Numbered from the stretch's first letter, positions 33,499 to 47,303 are shown. The stretch: 64,000 nt of DNA from Jacaranda mimosifolia (GCA_018894105.1 CM032131.1:20627578-20691577); one strand, 5' to 3'. Numbers and translations: made by a program. The notes: generated by a model from the letters alone, not told the origin.

Positions 33499-36069
33499 TG
33501 TAACACCCCAAGCAATCATATAATTGATGGAATTTTATTTAATATTATTTTCATGAATTTTATTATTTGTTTTTAAAAGTTTGGGGGTCATAATGGAATT
33601 ATTTTAGGTCAAATGGGCAAATTCAAGGCACTAATAAAGTTGGGGGTTAATTGAAAGACGGTAAATTTTTTGGAGGACTTAATCAAAAGCTGAAATGAAG
33701 TTTTGGGGGTTAATTGGTGATTTCTTTATATATCATCAACCCCCCCCCCCCACCCACAATTTTTCTTTATTCTCACCCGTGCACCCTCTCTCTCCTCTTT
33801 GGCAATCATCTCTGGCGATGACCAACCTCATAAAGTTAACCTAGCCAAACCCTTCCTTACCTTGCTAGGAACCCAACGGTGTAACATGCAAACCAACCCA
33901 ACCGGTGGAGTGGTCGGAAATTGAGCAAGGAAGCTCGGCCGCGGCGAAGGTGGTGGACGTGGTGTCACCGACAGCTGAAGACACTGGTCGAGGTGGTGGA
34001 CGTGGTGTTAACGACGCTAGAAATCAGTATCTAGGTGGTGGGTTTTGTAGCATTTAGCTTGGAGAACAACTTGGCATCCTTACCTTTCGATTTCACCCTA
34101 CCGAGTTGACGAAATTTGGCAAAACGGGCAATGGCGGCGAGTGGTGGCGCTAAGCAATTGGAGCTGCAATTGACCCTTAATTTGGCAGTAAACTGGGAAA
34201 TTGAGTTGGGCATTTGCATAGTGGTGTTGAGACGCTTCTATTGGTTGTGGTGATGAACTATTTGCAGCGGTTCTGAGGCAGTTTAATCGCCTCGTCGCGA
34301 CGGTCGTGCATGTGGAGTTGGTTTGTAACAATTGTGCCCCGATATCAAGATTTGGTATATATGAGTTGGAATTTGGATTTGATACATTAATGATGTTCTT
34401 GAGATTATTTTGCTCAATTCATGTGTTTTGTAGTAAATATAGAAGAATGTGATGGGATCAGGATATGACACATGCATGTATATTTATATAAGCTTAGTAG
34501 ACCAGATTGATTATATTATAAGATAATCTTGGTTAAATAAGTTAATTATATGATAAAATCCTAATTTTGTATAATTAAGCACTAAGTGACAAAACTTGGA
34601 TTATTAATAATAGTTGGACCGATATAATTGACTTTGTGTAATGTTGCAAGGATAATTATATAATTTAAGGATAAGATTTTATTCCTTTATTGGAGTAAAT
34701 ATGATCCTTGTAAATATTCCGGGATTATCGACACAATTAGTATGTTACCTCTCGATGATATCGAAACTAAACCCTAAAGTATAGTATTAATGGTATAGCG
34801 ACCAATGATAGAATAATGTCCGTTAAATTATGGTTATAGGGTCAAAACGAGTGTTTTGACAATAAGTTTGTTCTTTTGATTAGGTGATGAAGAGCAGGAT
34901 CCTGCACATTAGTAGCTCGAGATAGCATTTTTGTGACTGTTGAGGTGACGGTCTATTTACCCTTTTATTTTCTGGGAAGTGAATGTTCCCTGATTTGCTC
35001 AGATTTCATTGATTAGCCGAATTCCTTGATTTTGCTTCTATTCAAATTGATTTTATCCATTTTGGCACCAAGAACTTTCATTGCCTTATCTGTTATTATC
35101 TAATACAACTCGTGGCCTTGTCGGCATACTAAATTTCATTCAGTATATCATTTGATTTGCCTTGTCGGCATATTTGAATCGTTCTGTGTATCATTTATTT
35201 GGCCTTGTCGGCATACTTGATTACATTTTGTACATCATTTGTGTAGCCTTGTCGATAATTTGCTTATTGGTTGTATCAAAAGATACATATGCAGGGAATC
35301 TATTTGGGCCGAGTGCCAATCCCAGCAGATTGCTTAGATTTCTGTTATATGTAGAGTTGTCATGCTTGGATTTCTATTATGTGCCGAGTTGTCATGCTTG
35401 GTATCTATTATGTATCGAGCTGTCATGTTTCTGTATCTGATCTGTTATGGAGGAACTAGGAGAATCTGATATGCATGTTATGCTTTGGGTTTAATTGAAT
35501 TGCATATTATGCTTGGGTTTGCTTTATTCCATTTGTATTATGTTCAAGGAGCAACAAGGACGGAGAGGTTTCCTTTTGTTGAAATCGATAATATTTATGT
35601 TCTGGCATATTCGTATTTCTTGTTGTAATATCTTCCCAGTTGATAATTTGTTGAATTATTGATTTTTCGACATATCATTTTGTCTACTTATTATAGTTCC
35701 CCTCACTAAGTGCTTTGGATGTACCCTTTTTGTTATCTTTTATTTCTTCCCATATAGGATTAAGTGAAGAATAAGGGCTTATGGCTTGGCCCGAAGGATC
35801 CGTTTGTAATAAATTAGGTATTTTGCACGCATATACCAATTTCGCCTAATCAGAGTTAAGGTTTTGAGATTGTTTATGTGTTTGAAGTTATTTAGGAGAC
35901 TTATGGCATGCATATACAACACCCTTGTAGTGTTTTGTTTTAAGTTGAAGTTTGTTGCTACCTTTGAGACTTGTCAATTTTATAGGCCTATCGATTATTT
36001 TGTATGTCATGATTTAAGTCTGAATTGGTGGCATCTCAGCTTAGGGGTTATCCTGAGTAGGGCGCCACA
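33499..36069 (+). repeat. 5' LTR of the Tekay-like element, 2571 bp
   Basis: TG...CA ended. A TATA-like TATATA lies at 33727-33732. It retains about 215 bp (around 34375-34580) and about 150 bp (around 35250-35400) that are missing from the 3' LTR, and lacks about 60 bp present there, lost between two GGGGGTCAT repeats near 33582. Confidence 0.9.
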
Positions 36070-36090
36070 GAGGTGATATCAGAGTCTAGG
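36070..36090 (+). other. Primer-binding site
   Basis: GTGATATCAGAGTCTAGG directly follows the 5' LTR. It resembles the TGGTATCAGAGC-type site complementary to initiator tRNA-Met used by many plant Ty3 and Ty1 elements, with point changes. Confidence 0.75.
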
Positions 36091-36379
36091 TTTGTCGATG
36101 ATGTAAACATTAAATATCATTGGGACTTATAGCTAACCTTATGTTTAGGTTAGTTAGGATATGAACTTTTGGGTGTAGCGTTTGATACTAGGAGACAAGA
36201 GATTATACTTGGGATGGCCGACTAGACTGTAATCTTCACTTTCAAAATTGAGCACCGAACTCTAGATTAAGGTTGAACTCTGGATATTTTGTGTATATTG
36301 GAAAGTTTCTAGGTGATTCAGGGAATTAAAGATGAATTTGATTAGTTTAATATTAATGAAATAAGTTTATACACTACAG

Positions 36380-37135
36380 GATGATTGACGAACATAGGAA
36401 AGGGAAATAGCGTATGGAAGAAAAGAGCAGAGAGTCATTGGAAGAAAGAATTAAGATCTTGGAATAGGAGAAGGCAAGTTTGTTGAGGTTATGCCAAAGT
36501 CTTGAGGATAGGCTTTTATGATCAGCAAAAGTCACTCATGCAGAGACGAGCAGAGACATATCATCTTAAATCAATACTTGTAGCTAGGAGCTATTATGTA
36601 AAGAAATTGATAGAGGATATAGAAATAGAAGGTGAGCGGGTAATGACAGCAGAAGCTCAGGTGGAAGGACTCCGCATAGTATGAGCACAGATGGGAGTGA
36701 CTTTCCGGACATTGGAGTCTAATCATAGAAAGACAGTTGATATGACCCACATGGTTATAAATGAGGTTAGGATGATAATGGCACATTATGACAGTGCCAT
36801 AGATAAGATTATTAGAGTTGGTGTTGGGATTGCCACAGAAGATGGACCCTCGAGAGTTCGCCCCTCCCCTGAGCCAGGGCATAGGCAGGGTGTTCATATT
36901 GAGGAAATACTTGATAGAGGCCCCGTAAAGTTACTCGTAGGGGATCTTGAGGAGGATTCGGAGGATTATGCTAAGAAAGATCCTATACATGAGCCCCTGA
37001 TTGGGCACCGCAAGCAGTCGGCATGAAGGACGAGATTTAGGAGTTTGAGGAGGATAATGATAACATGGATGTGGAGACGATTTGGGGAGGATGATGATGC
37101 AGAGTCTGTCATCATCGATGTGAAGGACTAGAGTC
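36380..37135 (+). pseudogene. Additional coiled-coil ORF between PBS and gag
   Basis: A broken frame begins near 36414 (MEEKSRESLEERIKIL, then KASLLRLCQSLEDRLL), shifts frame near 36540 and continues as VKKLIEDIEIEGERVM, EAQVEGLRIV, stop, MGVTFRTLESNHRKTV, INEVRMIMAHYDSAIDKI, ending acidic (GDLEEDSEDYAKK). It would be about 240 residues, charged, with heptad-like Leu/Ile spacing. It precedes the gag start by about 430 bp. The standard Tekay/Del layout has gag as the first ORF, so this looks like an extra leader ORF. I recognise no domain in it. Confidence 0.5.
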
Positions 37136-37561
37136 AAATAGCCTTGTGTCTATAGATATGTTTGTAAATATGTATATAGGATATAGTAGTAGCTCTTGAC
37201 CATCAAGTTGAATAGTATCGATTCAAGTTATCTAGATGCATAGGGTGATACCCTTATACTAGCCTTGTCATTTTGGTTACAACCAGGCATATAGTTAGTT
37301 TAGCCAATTTTGAAATTTTGACCTTGTATATTCGCTAATGTAACCCTGCTAACGCTAACTCGGTAATATTAATGAAATTTTATCCCCGAATGTCGGATGA
37401 ATAGATTTCTATTACTACTAATTTTATTTAATTTGTTAAAACTTTCCTCTCTTTTTTTTTTTTTGTGAGCTTGAGAATTCAAAAAAGTTGAGAGTGATTG
37501 AGATATCGTTATGCAACTCAATGATCGCAGGCATAAGAATATCCAAGATATATGAGACTTG

Positions 37562-38640
37562 TGATGGCAACACATGGGAGTTTCGATGTACCCGCTCCAA
37601 CACAAATAGGTCGTCCAGGGAGGCCGCCTGGTAGATGGGCTAATGTTTAATAGGCTCCTAGGCGGGAAACACCTACCTGTCAACAACTCTTGCTAGACTC
37701 AGAAGTCTCACAAACCCCTCCAGTTGATCAACTAGCTATAGGTCAACCAGTAGAACCCATGTATCAGAGGGGACAGAGTTTAGACAACATGGCCAACTAC
37801 AAGGTGGTAGAGTAGGGATGCCTAATGAGGTTGCTGAGGATTGAGCTTTAGAGTGATTTCTTCGCTTTCAGTCACCGAAGTTTTTGGGGGAACTAGATAA
37901 TAGGAAAGCTGAAGAATGGGTCAAAATTTTGGAAAATATATTTGAGGCTTTGCGCTATCCGGACTAGCAAAAAGTTTGATTCGCCATATTTTTTTGGGAG
38001 GACATGCACGTAGTTGGTGGAAGATGATAGATCGCAGATGGACAGCTGAGGGAACTCGCAAAACTTGGGAGAATTTTACTAGGAAATTTATGGATAAATA
38101 TATACTCTTGTTAGTCAATCAGGCAAGAGAAAGAGAATTTATGGATCTGATATAGGGGACATAATTTGTCAGCCAGTATAAGGCTACTTTTAGCAGATTA
38201 ATTTAGTATGGCCCCTATATATTAGAAAATGAAGGCTAACAAACCCGCTGATTTGTGTAAGGATTACGGCTAGAACTCATACGGGGTCTGGCCCTTTGTG
38301 AATTGCTGAACTTCAATCGAGCAGTAAGTAAGGCATTGTAGTTAGAGTCAGAACTGAAAGAGATCAAGAAGATTGAAGATGGGAGCCGAAAGGGCAGAAT
38401 GTGCCCCGGTGGATAGAGTAATACCGGGAGAAAATAGGTAAAATTACAGATTGGAGGCACTACCCAACGAACACCCCAGGCTAGCGGGACTATAAATTTG
38501 GGCTAGGAAATGGCACCAAAATAATGTGGATTCTTTAGGGGACCTGGCCATGAGGAGTCTAAATGTTGGAAGAAGCAAGGCAAGTGTATGAGTTGCGGTA
38601 GCGACTAGTACTTTTTGAGAGATTCCCCCAAAAAGAAAAA
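37562..38640 (+). pseudogene. gag of the Tekay-like element, degenerate
   Basis: It starts MATHGSFDVPAPTQIGRP with a GRPP-rich N-terminus. The capsid-type core at about 37868-38230 reads FLGELDNRKAEEWV, GHARSWWKMIDRRW and TWENFTRKFMDKY. Zinc-knuckle remnants lie at 38526-38630 (GHEESKCWKKQGKCMSCG), with the last ligands changed. Several stops (for example after LRYPD near 37966) and frame changes break it. Confidence 0.8.
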
Positions 38641-38689
38641 CCTAGCACCTGCGGGGAAAGGAAAACATGTGGTAGGAGCTAGGGGGAAA

Positions 38690-41600
38690 CAAAAGTGCAA
38701 GCTCGAGCTTATGCTTTAACAGGAGAGGATGCATCGAATCCTAATGAAGTGGTCGAATGTGCGATTTCTATTTCTGGAATTTATGGTAATACTTTATATG
38801 ATCTTTGAGCAACACATTCTTTCATATCTGTATCTTTCTCGCATAAGTTGAACATGCGACCTGAAACCATGGCATACCAAATAGAGGTACAAACACCCTT
38901 GGGGATAAGGTTAGTAACCGATGTTATGTATTGAGCATGTCCAGTAATGATAAGGGATGTAGAATATCCCGCCGATCTTATAGAGATACCCATTTAGGGG
39001 TATGATTTGATACTGAGGATGGATTAGCTATGTCGGCACCAAGCATAAATAAATTGTTATGCTAAGTGCATCACTTTCGGAGATAAGATATAAATACCAA
39101 CATGTCATTCCATAGATAATACTTCTCCGATACCAATTATATCTGCGATAGAGGCAAGAAAAATTCTGAGGGAAGGAGGACAAGGGTTGTTAGCGTATCT
39201 TATCAATAAACCCTGAGACACTATCAAAATTGAAGAAATGGAAATAGTGGCTGAGTATCCAGAAGTATTTTCGGAAGAATTGAGCTCATTACCCCCTGAT
39301 AGAGATATAGAATTTGTTATTCACACTCTTTCGGGAGCCATGCTTTTTTCTAAAACTCCCTATCGGATGGTGCTAGCAGAACTTAAAGAGTTAAAAATCA
39401 ACTTCATGAACTATTGGAGAAGAAATTCATAAGACCTAGCACTTTTCTTTGGGGAGCCCCGGTATCATTTATCAAGAAAAAGAACAGATCTCTAAAGATG
39501 TGCATTGATTACAGGGAGTTAAATAAAGCCACTATCAAGAATAAATACCCACTACCACATGTGGAAGAATTGTTTGATCTTTTACAATGATTTACGATAT
39601 TCTCGAAGTTAGATTTGAGATAGGGGTATTACTAGCTAAAAATTAGAGAAGAAGATATTCTGAAGACTACATTCAATTCTCGATATGGTCATTTTGAATT
39701 CGTTGTAATGCCTTTCAGTCTGACCAATGCCCCAACGACATTTATGGATTTGATGCACCAAAATTTTCAACTGTATTTGGATTAGTTTGTGGTTATCTTC
39801 ATTGACGAAATTTTGGTGTATTCAAGGACTACAGAAGACCATGCAAAGCACTTACACATGGTTCTCAGAACCTGGAAGGAGCATAAATTGTATGCAAAAT
39901 TCAGTAAGTGTGAATTCTGGATAGAAAAAGTAGTTTTTCTTGGACACATCATATCCTAGGATAGGATAGAGGTTGATCCCTCTAAAGCAGAAGTAATACT
40001 CAACTGGAAGAGACCCAAAAATGTGATGGAAGTTCGTAGCTTTTTGTACAAGATTTTTCTAAAATAGCTGGCCCGTTGACTAAGTTGACTCAGAAAGATC
40101 AACAATTTGGCTAGAATAAAGACTGTGAGTAGAGCTTCCAAGAGTTGAAGAATAGGTTAACTATGGCTCTAGTTTTAGCACTTCCAGATGGATTAGAAGG
40201 TTTTGTGGTGTGTACAGCACTTCTAACAAAGGGCTTGGATGAGTGCTGATGCAGAAGGGGCGTGTTATCGCCTATGCATCTAGGAAACTAAAACCACATG
40301 AGGAGAATTACCCAACTCATGATCTAGAACTAGCTGCCGTAATTTTTGCATTAACAAAATGGAGACATTGTCTCTATGGGGTCACGTTTGAGGTATACAC
40401 GGACCACAAAAGTCTCATTTATTTGCATTCGCATGAGGACCTAAACATGAGACAATGCCGATAGATGGAATTTCTTGAAGACTATGACTTTTCTATTATC
40501 TATCATCCAGGAAAGGCAAATGTAATGGCTGATGCTTCGAGCCAAAAGGTTGGGATGGCTCACTTACTGGAGATAGGAACCTCAGAAAGTCTAAAGGTAG
40601 ATGTCGTATCTAGGATGAAACAATGAGCTTGGATTGCAGGAGTAAAGGTGCAACATGAGTAGTATGATGAAATATGGCAAGCCCAAGCTAATGGTGGTTA
40701 GATAATGAAATAGAAAGAAATGGTCAGGAGTTCTGAAGGGTCTGAGTTCAGCACTGATAGCCAATGTACTCTTTTTTTTTCCATAAAAGAATATATGTGC
40801 TCGAAGAAATAAAAGAAAGATTATTAGATGAGGAACACAAGATAAGATATACAATGTATTGGGATTTGAGGAAGCAATTCTAGTAGAATGGGATGAAAAG
40901 AGATGTTGCAGACTATGTGCAGAAATGTTTAACTTGCCAGCTAGTGAAAGTGGAACATCAGTAACCGTGAAGGTTGCTACAACCACTTCCAATCCCTAAT
41001 TGAAAATGGGAGCAGGTTACTATGGACTTTGTAATAGGTCTACCAATAGCCCGAGGAGGATATGATAGTATATGGGTAATAGAAGATTGATTAACCAAGT
41101 CTGCTCATTTTCTGCCAGTCGGAACACAGTATAGGGCTGAAAAATAGGTAGAGTTATAAATTAAAGAAATAATCAGATTACATGGAGTTCCGATCAGTAT
41201 TGTGTCAAACTGAGATCCAAAGTTCACCTCGAGACTTTGGAAAGGTCTACAAAACATTTAGGAATGAGGTTGCAGTTCAGTTCTACAGCTCACCCTCAAA
41301 CGGATGGACAATTGGAGAGGGTCATTTGGATATTAAAGGATATGCTAATGGTCTGTGTTTTAGATTTCAGTGGAAGTTGGAATTGACACCTTTCTCTAAT
41401 TGAGCTTGCTTATAATAACAGTTATCAGTCTACCATCCAGATGACTCCATATGAAGCATTGTATGATCGGAAATATCGATCCCCATTGCATTGGGACTTT
41501 GAAGAGTGCAGAAACAACACTGATAAGTCCCTGGGAACTTTAAGGCCAGAATTTATTCAGGAGACTATTGAGAAGGTGCAAATAATCAAAAAGAGGATGA

Positions 41601-42062
41601 AAGCCGCTTAGGATCGACATAAGAGTTATGCGAATAAGCGAAGAAAGGAATTTGGAATTCAAAGTTGGCGACCAAGTGTTTCTCAAAGTATCCCCAAGAA
41701 AAGGTGTTCGAAAGATCGGTAAAGGCGGAAAGCTTAGCCCAAGATATGTTGGTCCCTATGAGATATGTGAAAGAATCGAACCAGTAGCGTACCGTTTGGT
41801 ACTACCCCAAGGCTTAATAGGAATACATGATGTCTTTCACATATCATAACTTCGGAAGTACTATCTTGATCCTTCTCACGTCATTTCATATGAGTATATG
41901 CAATTGAAAAGTGATTTGATATACGAAGAGCAGCCAATTCATATTCTGGATCAAAAAGTTTGAGAACTTAGGAATAAGAGAATTCTTCATGTAAAGGTGT
42001 TGTGGAGCAACCATAACGTAGAAAAAGCAACATGGAAGCGAGAAGATCTCATGCGCCAATAA
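38690..42062 (+). pseudogene. pol of the Tekay-like element: PR, RT, RNase H, integrase, chromodomain tail
   Basis: The protease core is near 38790 (ATHSFISVSFSHKL); the residues before it, where DxG belongs, read as a stop. RT is at about 39240-39960: [52 protein letters not shown], and FIDEILVYS, where family members have DD in the active site. RNase H is at 40243-40464 ([23 protein letters not shown]). The integrase zinc region is near 40920 (CLTCQLVKVEHQ) and its core starts near 41020 (DFVIGLPIARGGYDSIWV). The C-terminal GKLSPRYVGPYEI (41730) and KVLWSNHNVEKATWKRED (41994-42050) resemble a chromodomain end. Numerous stops and shifts; no intact domain chain. Confidence 0.88.
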
Positions 42063-42114
42063 TATCCCGAACTTTTCTAGTACTCAGGTGAGAATCTGGG
42101 GGCCAGATTCTTTT

Positions 42115-42127
42115 AAGAGGGGAGGTT
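42115..42127 (+). other. Polypurine tract
   Basis: AAGAGGGGAGG immediately precedes the TG of the 3' LTR. Confidence 0.8.
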
Positions 42128-44350
42128 TGTAACACCCCAAGCAATCATATAATTGATGGAATTTTATTTGATATTATTTTCATGAATTTTATTATTCATT
42201 TTTGAAAGTTTAGGGGTCATTATGTAAATAGTTAAAAACTTAATTGCAAGGATTTAGAAGTTTTTGGGGGGTCATAATGGAATTATTTTAGGTCAAATAG
42301 GCAAATTCAAGGCACTAATAAAGTTGGGGGTTAATTGAAAGGTGGTTAATTTTTTGGAAGACTTAATCGAAAGCTGAAATGAAGTTTTGGGGGTTAATTG
42401 GTGATTTCTAAAAGTTGTTCTTTATATATCATTCCCCTTTTCCCATTTTTCTTTATTTTCACCCGTGCACCCTCTCCCTCATGTCCGGCGATCATCTCCG
42501 ACGACAACCAACCTCAGAAAGTTAACCTAGCTAAACTCTTCCTTACCTTGATAGGAACCTAATGGTGTAACATGCAGACCAAACCAACTAGTGGAGTGGC
42601 TAAAAATTGAGCAAAGAATCTCGATCACAGTAGAGGTGGTAGACGTGGTGTCACCGACGGCAGAAATCGGTGTCTAAGTGGTGGGTTTTGTAGGATTTAG
42701 CTTGGAGAACAACTTGGCATCCTTACCTTTTGATTTCATCCCCAGAGCTGGCGGAATTTAGTAACGGGCAGTGGTGGCGAGTGGTGGTGCTGAGCAATTG
42801 GAGCTACAATTGACCCTCAATTTGGCGGTAAACTGGGAAATTGAGTTCGGCGTTTGCATGGTAGTGTTGAGACGCTTCTATTGGTTGTGGTGGTAAACTA
42901 TTCCAGCGGTAGTTCTGAGGCAATTTACTCGCCTCATAGCTGTGGTTGTGCATATGGAGTTGGTTGTAACGATTGTGCCCCGATATCAAGATTTGGTATA
43001 CATGAGTTGGAAAATTGAGCACTAAGTGACAAAACTTGGATTATTAATAATAGTTAGATCGATATAATCAACTTTGTGTAACATTGTAAGGATAATTATG
43101 TAATTTAAGGATCAAATTTTATTACTTTATTGGAACAAGTATGATCCTTGTAAATATTTCGATATTATTCGCACAATTAGTATGTTACTTCTCGATGATA
43201 TCGAAACTGAACTCTAAAATACAAAATTAATGGGATAGCGATCGATGATAGAATACTATCCGTTAAATTATGGTTATATGGTCAAAACGAGTATTTTGAC
43301 AATAAGTTCGTTCTTTTGGTTAGGTGACGAGGAGCAGGATCCTGCAGATTAGTAGCTCGAAATAGCAATTATGTGACTGTTGAGGTGAGGGTCTGTTTAC
43401 CCTTTTGTTTTCTGGGAAGTTAATGTTCCCTAATTTGTTCGAATTTCTTTGATCAACTGAATTCCTTGATTTTGCTTTTGTTAAAGTTGTTTGTATCCAT
43501 TCTGGCACCAAGAACTTTCATTGCCTTATTTGTTATTGTCCAGTACAACTAGTGGCCTTGTTGGCATACTAAATTTCGTTCTGTATATCTTTGATTTGCC
43601 TTGTCGGGATATTTGAATCGTTTTGTGTATCATTTGTTTGGCCTTGCCGGCATACTTGATTACATTCTGTACATTGTTTGTGTGGCCTTGGATATTTGTT
43701 ATGTACCGAGCTGTCATGCTTGGGTATCTGATCTATTATGGAGGAACAAGGAGAATCTGATATGCATGTTATGCTTTAGATTTAATTGAATTGCATATTA
43801 TGCTTGGGTTTGCTTTATTCTGTTTGTACTCTGTTTAGGGAGCAATAAGGACGAGGAGGTTTACTTTTTTGGAAATTGATAATGTTTATGTTCTGGCATA
43901 TTCGTATTTCTTGTTGTAACATCTTGCAAGTTGATAATCTGTTGAATTATTGATTTTTCGATAGATCCCTTTGTCTACTTATATATTTTCCCTCACTAAG
44001 TTCTTTGGACTTTCTCTTTTATTTTCTTCCCAGACGGGATTAAGTGAAGAACAAGCGCCTATGGCTTGGCCCGAAGGATCTGTTTGTAATAAATTAGGTG
44101 TTTTGCATGCATATACCAATTTCGCCTAATCGGAGTTAAGGTTTTGAGACTATTGATATGTTTGAAGGTTATTTGGGAGACTTATGGCATGTATATACAT
44201 CACACTTGTAGTATTTTGTTTTAAGTTTAAGTTTGTTGCTACCTTTAAGACTTGTCGATTTTATGGGCTTATCAGTTATTTTATATGTCATGATTTAAGT
44301 CTGAATTGGTGGCATCTCAACTTAGGGGTTATTCTAAGTGGGGCACCACA
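42128..44350 (+). repeat. 3' LTR of the Tekay-like element, 2223 bp
   Basis: Aligned to 33499-36069 along its length, with two large deletions (a junction at GTTGGAAAATTGAGCAC near 43010, and another near 43690) and many point changes, mainly transitions. The TATA-like motif is at about 42423. Confidence 0.9.
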
Positions 44351-44614
44351 AAAATTATAGTTCCGGTGCTGTTAATTGGTTAACTATTATTATCTTGGTG
44401 TGATTGACTAATTACATTAAGTAATATAATGATGCTTTAGATATAAAAAATAAATAAATATAATTTAAAAGGTATTTGACTAGACTTAAAAGATTTTATA
44501 AAAACTTTTAGAAGTTATATGACACTAAACTTGATGTGGGGAGTGTTAGGAGACTATCGATAAATTAGGCCACAATTTGATCCAAAAGTTATCGACCACA
44601 CTAAAGAATAAGGG
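44351..44614. other. Short host spacer between two LTR elements
   Basis: AT-rich. Joined to 47288-47295 and 48008 onward, it restores the sequence that stood here before the solo LTR and the hAT element inserted. Confidence 0.6.
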
Positions 44615-47282
44615 TGTAACACCCCGAAATTTTATGATTAATAGCATTTAAAATTTTATCATTTTAAAATTTATGAAAATTTAATTATTCTTTATATTAT
44701 TATGATATTCTAAATTTCTTGGGGCCAATTCATAAATAAAGAGGACTTGATTTCCTAGGACTCAAGAGTTTGGGGGTTAATTCGCAAATAGATTGGATTT
44801 AATTGAGCCACTCTTGAAAACTTAGGGGTTTGCATGGAAAGAAAAAGTCAACTAGGGTCAAAGTTGGATTTCTATAGATCACTAGGACCTAATTGAATGA
44901 CTAACAGGAAGTTGAGGGGCTAAATTGCAAACATAGAAAATTGAATTTTATAAAAATAGCAATTTTTCCTCACTTTCATTTTTCATCTCTTCACCGCGTC
45001 ACCTTCTCACCATCTTCACCACCCTTACCGGCAACTATCTCCACCATCCAACACCACCAACTACCTCTCTTCACCCTCAACTATACCTTGCCTACCACAT
45101 GCACACACCAAAACTGGCGAAAACGAGAATTGCAGATGCGGCGGAAAGAAGCAAGAATTGAGGCGGTGACCAATAGTTGAAGGTCATCCAAGCCTCAAAA
45201 CTAAAAACCAATTGGACCGTTGGACTTAGGAGGATGAGACGCAGCCAACGGTGGTGGTTGTGCATTTTTTTCGGCGGCACGACGGCTGTCCCTAGATAGA
45301 ATTTTCTCCTCATCGCGGTGGTCATGGTAGTGCATTCGGTTTGGTGTTTTGAGGTCTCGAATGTGTGTTCGAGGTAAAGATCAGTTTTGAGATTAGGGTT
45401 TTTTTACGTTTTCATTCATTTAAACCTCTTGTACCTTTGAATAATTGATTTCGAATTGTATTAGGTAGTAAATATTCATGCATGATTGATGTTGGATTTT
45501 TGGACCCAAAATTGTATCAAATGTGATAATTGGGGAATTATTGAGTTAATTGAGTTAGAAAAACCCTAAATTTGAAAATTTGGGCTCTAAATGACAATAA
45601 TTAGGTTATTGAACTAATTGGCTCATTATTTCTGCTTAGGACGTTGATATGGGATTGAATTGACTATATTTATTGCTTGTATCGTTCAGAACCTTGTAAT
45701 CGATAGTAAATTAGCAACATTATTAAGAGTATTTCTTAACAATAATTCCAAATGAAGTCTTATATATCGAATTAATTGGATAGTTACTTATTTTAGGCAG
45801 TTAATAGTAGGATTTTATTTATTGGATGTTATTCAAGTCGAATATGAATTTTTATAAGTAAATGATTCTTTTGGTTAGGTGACGAGGAGCAGAAAACTGC
45901 AGATCAGTAGGTTGTAACCGCATTTCTAAGGCTTTTGAGGTGAGGGCCTGCCAATCTGGCATCTTTCTCGTACTTACCCGTTGTTGTGATAAACTCTTGT
46001 GAGGGTTTCTATTCCTGTATCGTATTTATTGAAAATTCGTATATTATTGAAATCTCGATTGTTAGTTATTTTTAATGTGTACACCCCTGTGAGGATTATT
46101 GCTTGTTTATGTTCTGGTGTCCAGAATTTTTATTATATTATTCGATTCTATCCCTTGTACCCTACAACCTTACTGGCTGACCCCGTATTACTTGTTCATT
46201 TCTTATAAACATGTTGATTGTTCAAGAAATCTTGTCAATATATTTAAGTTCATTCTATATATCAGTTATTTGGCCTTCACGGCATACTTGATTATCGGTT
46301 GTACCGGGCGAGTGCCAATTCCAGCAGAATGCTTAGATTATTATTCCAGAACGGCCTTGCTGGCCAGTATATTAGATGTTCATATTGTATCTCGTTATAT
46401 TCATGTTATTGTCTAAAGGTTAAAATTGTATCTGTTGGCATTATATTATTCTAACCCATGGGACGCCATGGGCGGTTTCCACTCGGAGGGACGCCACGAG
46501 GGTTTGGGCCCAAGGGCTAGGTCCAGAAGACGGTCGGGCAGAACGGACCAACGGATATAGGTCTTACAGCTACCCACCTATGATCCTGATTTACAGGTAG
46601 CTAAAGGTAGCGAACTGTGAGTGACGAGATCCGACATGCTGTCGACCATGCCATATAAACTAATTATTACCTGCCGACCTGAGTGCTCGTGCAATGGAGC
46701 GATAAGAAAATTTTGTTTCTACTGTACCAATGCCCGATGCTTGCAATTATAATTTGATTCAAGAGTAATAATGATGGAATGACCAACAGCTTGTTGATTT
46801 GATATCATGTGTGTCATGTATGCTATTGATTCATATCAAAAGCTCTTGCTTGTTACTAAACTGTTCATTTATTATTGTATCTCAATGGTTTTTCTTTCAG
46901 TTTTGTCATTTTCTTTCCCTCAATAAGTCTTTAGGACTTACCTTCCTTGTATACTTTATTTTTTTCAGATAGGCCTACGTGAGAATTAGGGACTCATGCT
47001 TTGGTTGAAGGGTTATTTTGTAGTAGACCAGGTGTTTTGATTGTATATGTAGCCTGCACCTGATCAAGAAAACTATCTAAGAGATGTTATGAAGATATTT
47101 GTATGAAACCTAAGATACTTGGTTGTACATATTATGCAATGGAATGATATTTTGGGTTAGTGCTAGTTGTTTTTCCTTGAGATTGGTTAAATTCTTGATT
47201 CCCCAGTTATTGTTTGATTTAGATTTCAAGCTTGAATTGGTAGCACCTCTGCTTAGGGGTCATCCCGAGTGGGAGCGCTACA
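44615..47282 (+). mobile_element. Solo LTR of a Tekay/Del-related element, 2668 bp
   Basis: It begins TGTAACACCCCG and ends GCGCTACA, with a perfect AAGGG duplication at 44610-44614 and 47283-47287. It shares landmarks with the neighbouring Tekay LTR: the TTAGGTGACGAGGAGCAG block (45878-45895), AGTGCCAATTCCAGCAGA, and GCTTAGGGGTCATCC before the end. The overall sequence is different enough to be a separate family. No internal region remains. Confidence 0.9.
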
Positions 47283-47303
47283 AAGGGAAACCTATTTGTC
47301 AGC

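Larger units (their letters stand above)
33499..44350 (+). mobile_element. Ty3/gypsy chromovirus, Tekay/Del-like, complete but inactive
   Basis: An element of 10.85 kb with two LTRs beginning TGTAACACCCCAAG and ending CCACA. The flanks GAAAT (33494-33498) and AAAAT (44351-44355) agree at 4 of 5. PBS, PPT, gag, protease, RT, RNase H, integrase and a C-terminal chromodomain-like tail occur in the Ty3 order. Very large LTRs (2.2-2.6 kb) fit Tekay/Del. Many stops, frameshifts and a changed RT active site mean it cannot move on its own. Confidence 0.9.
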
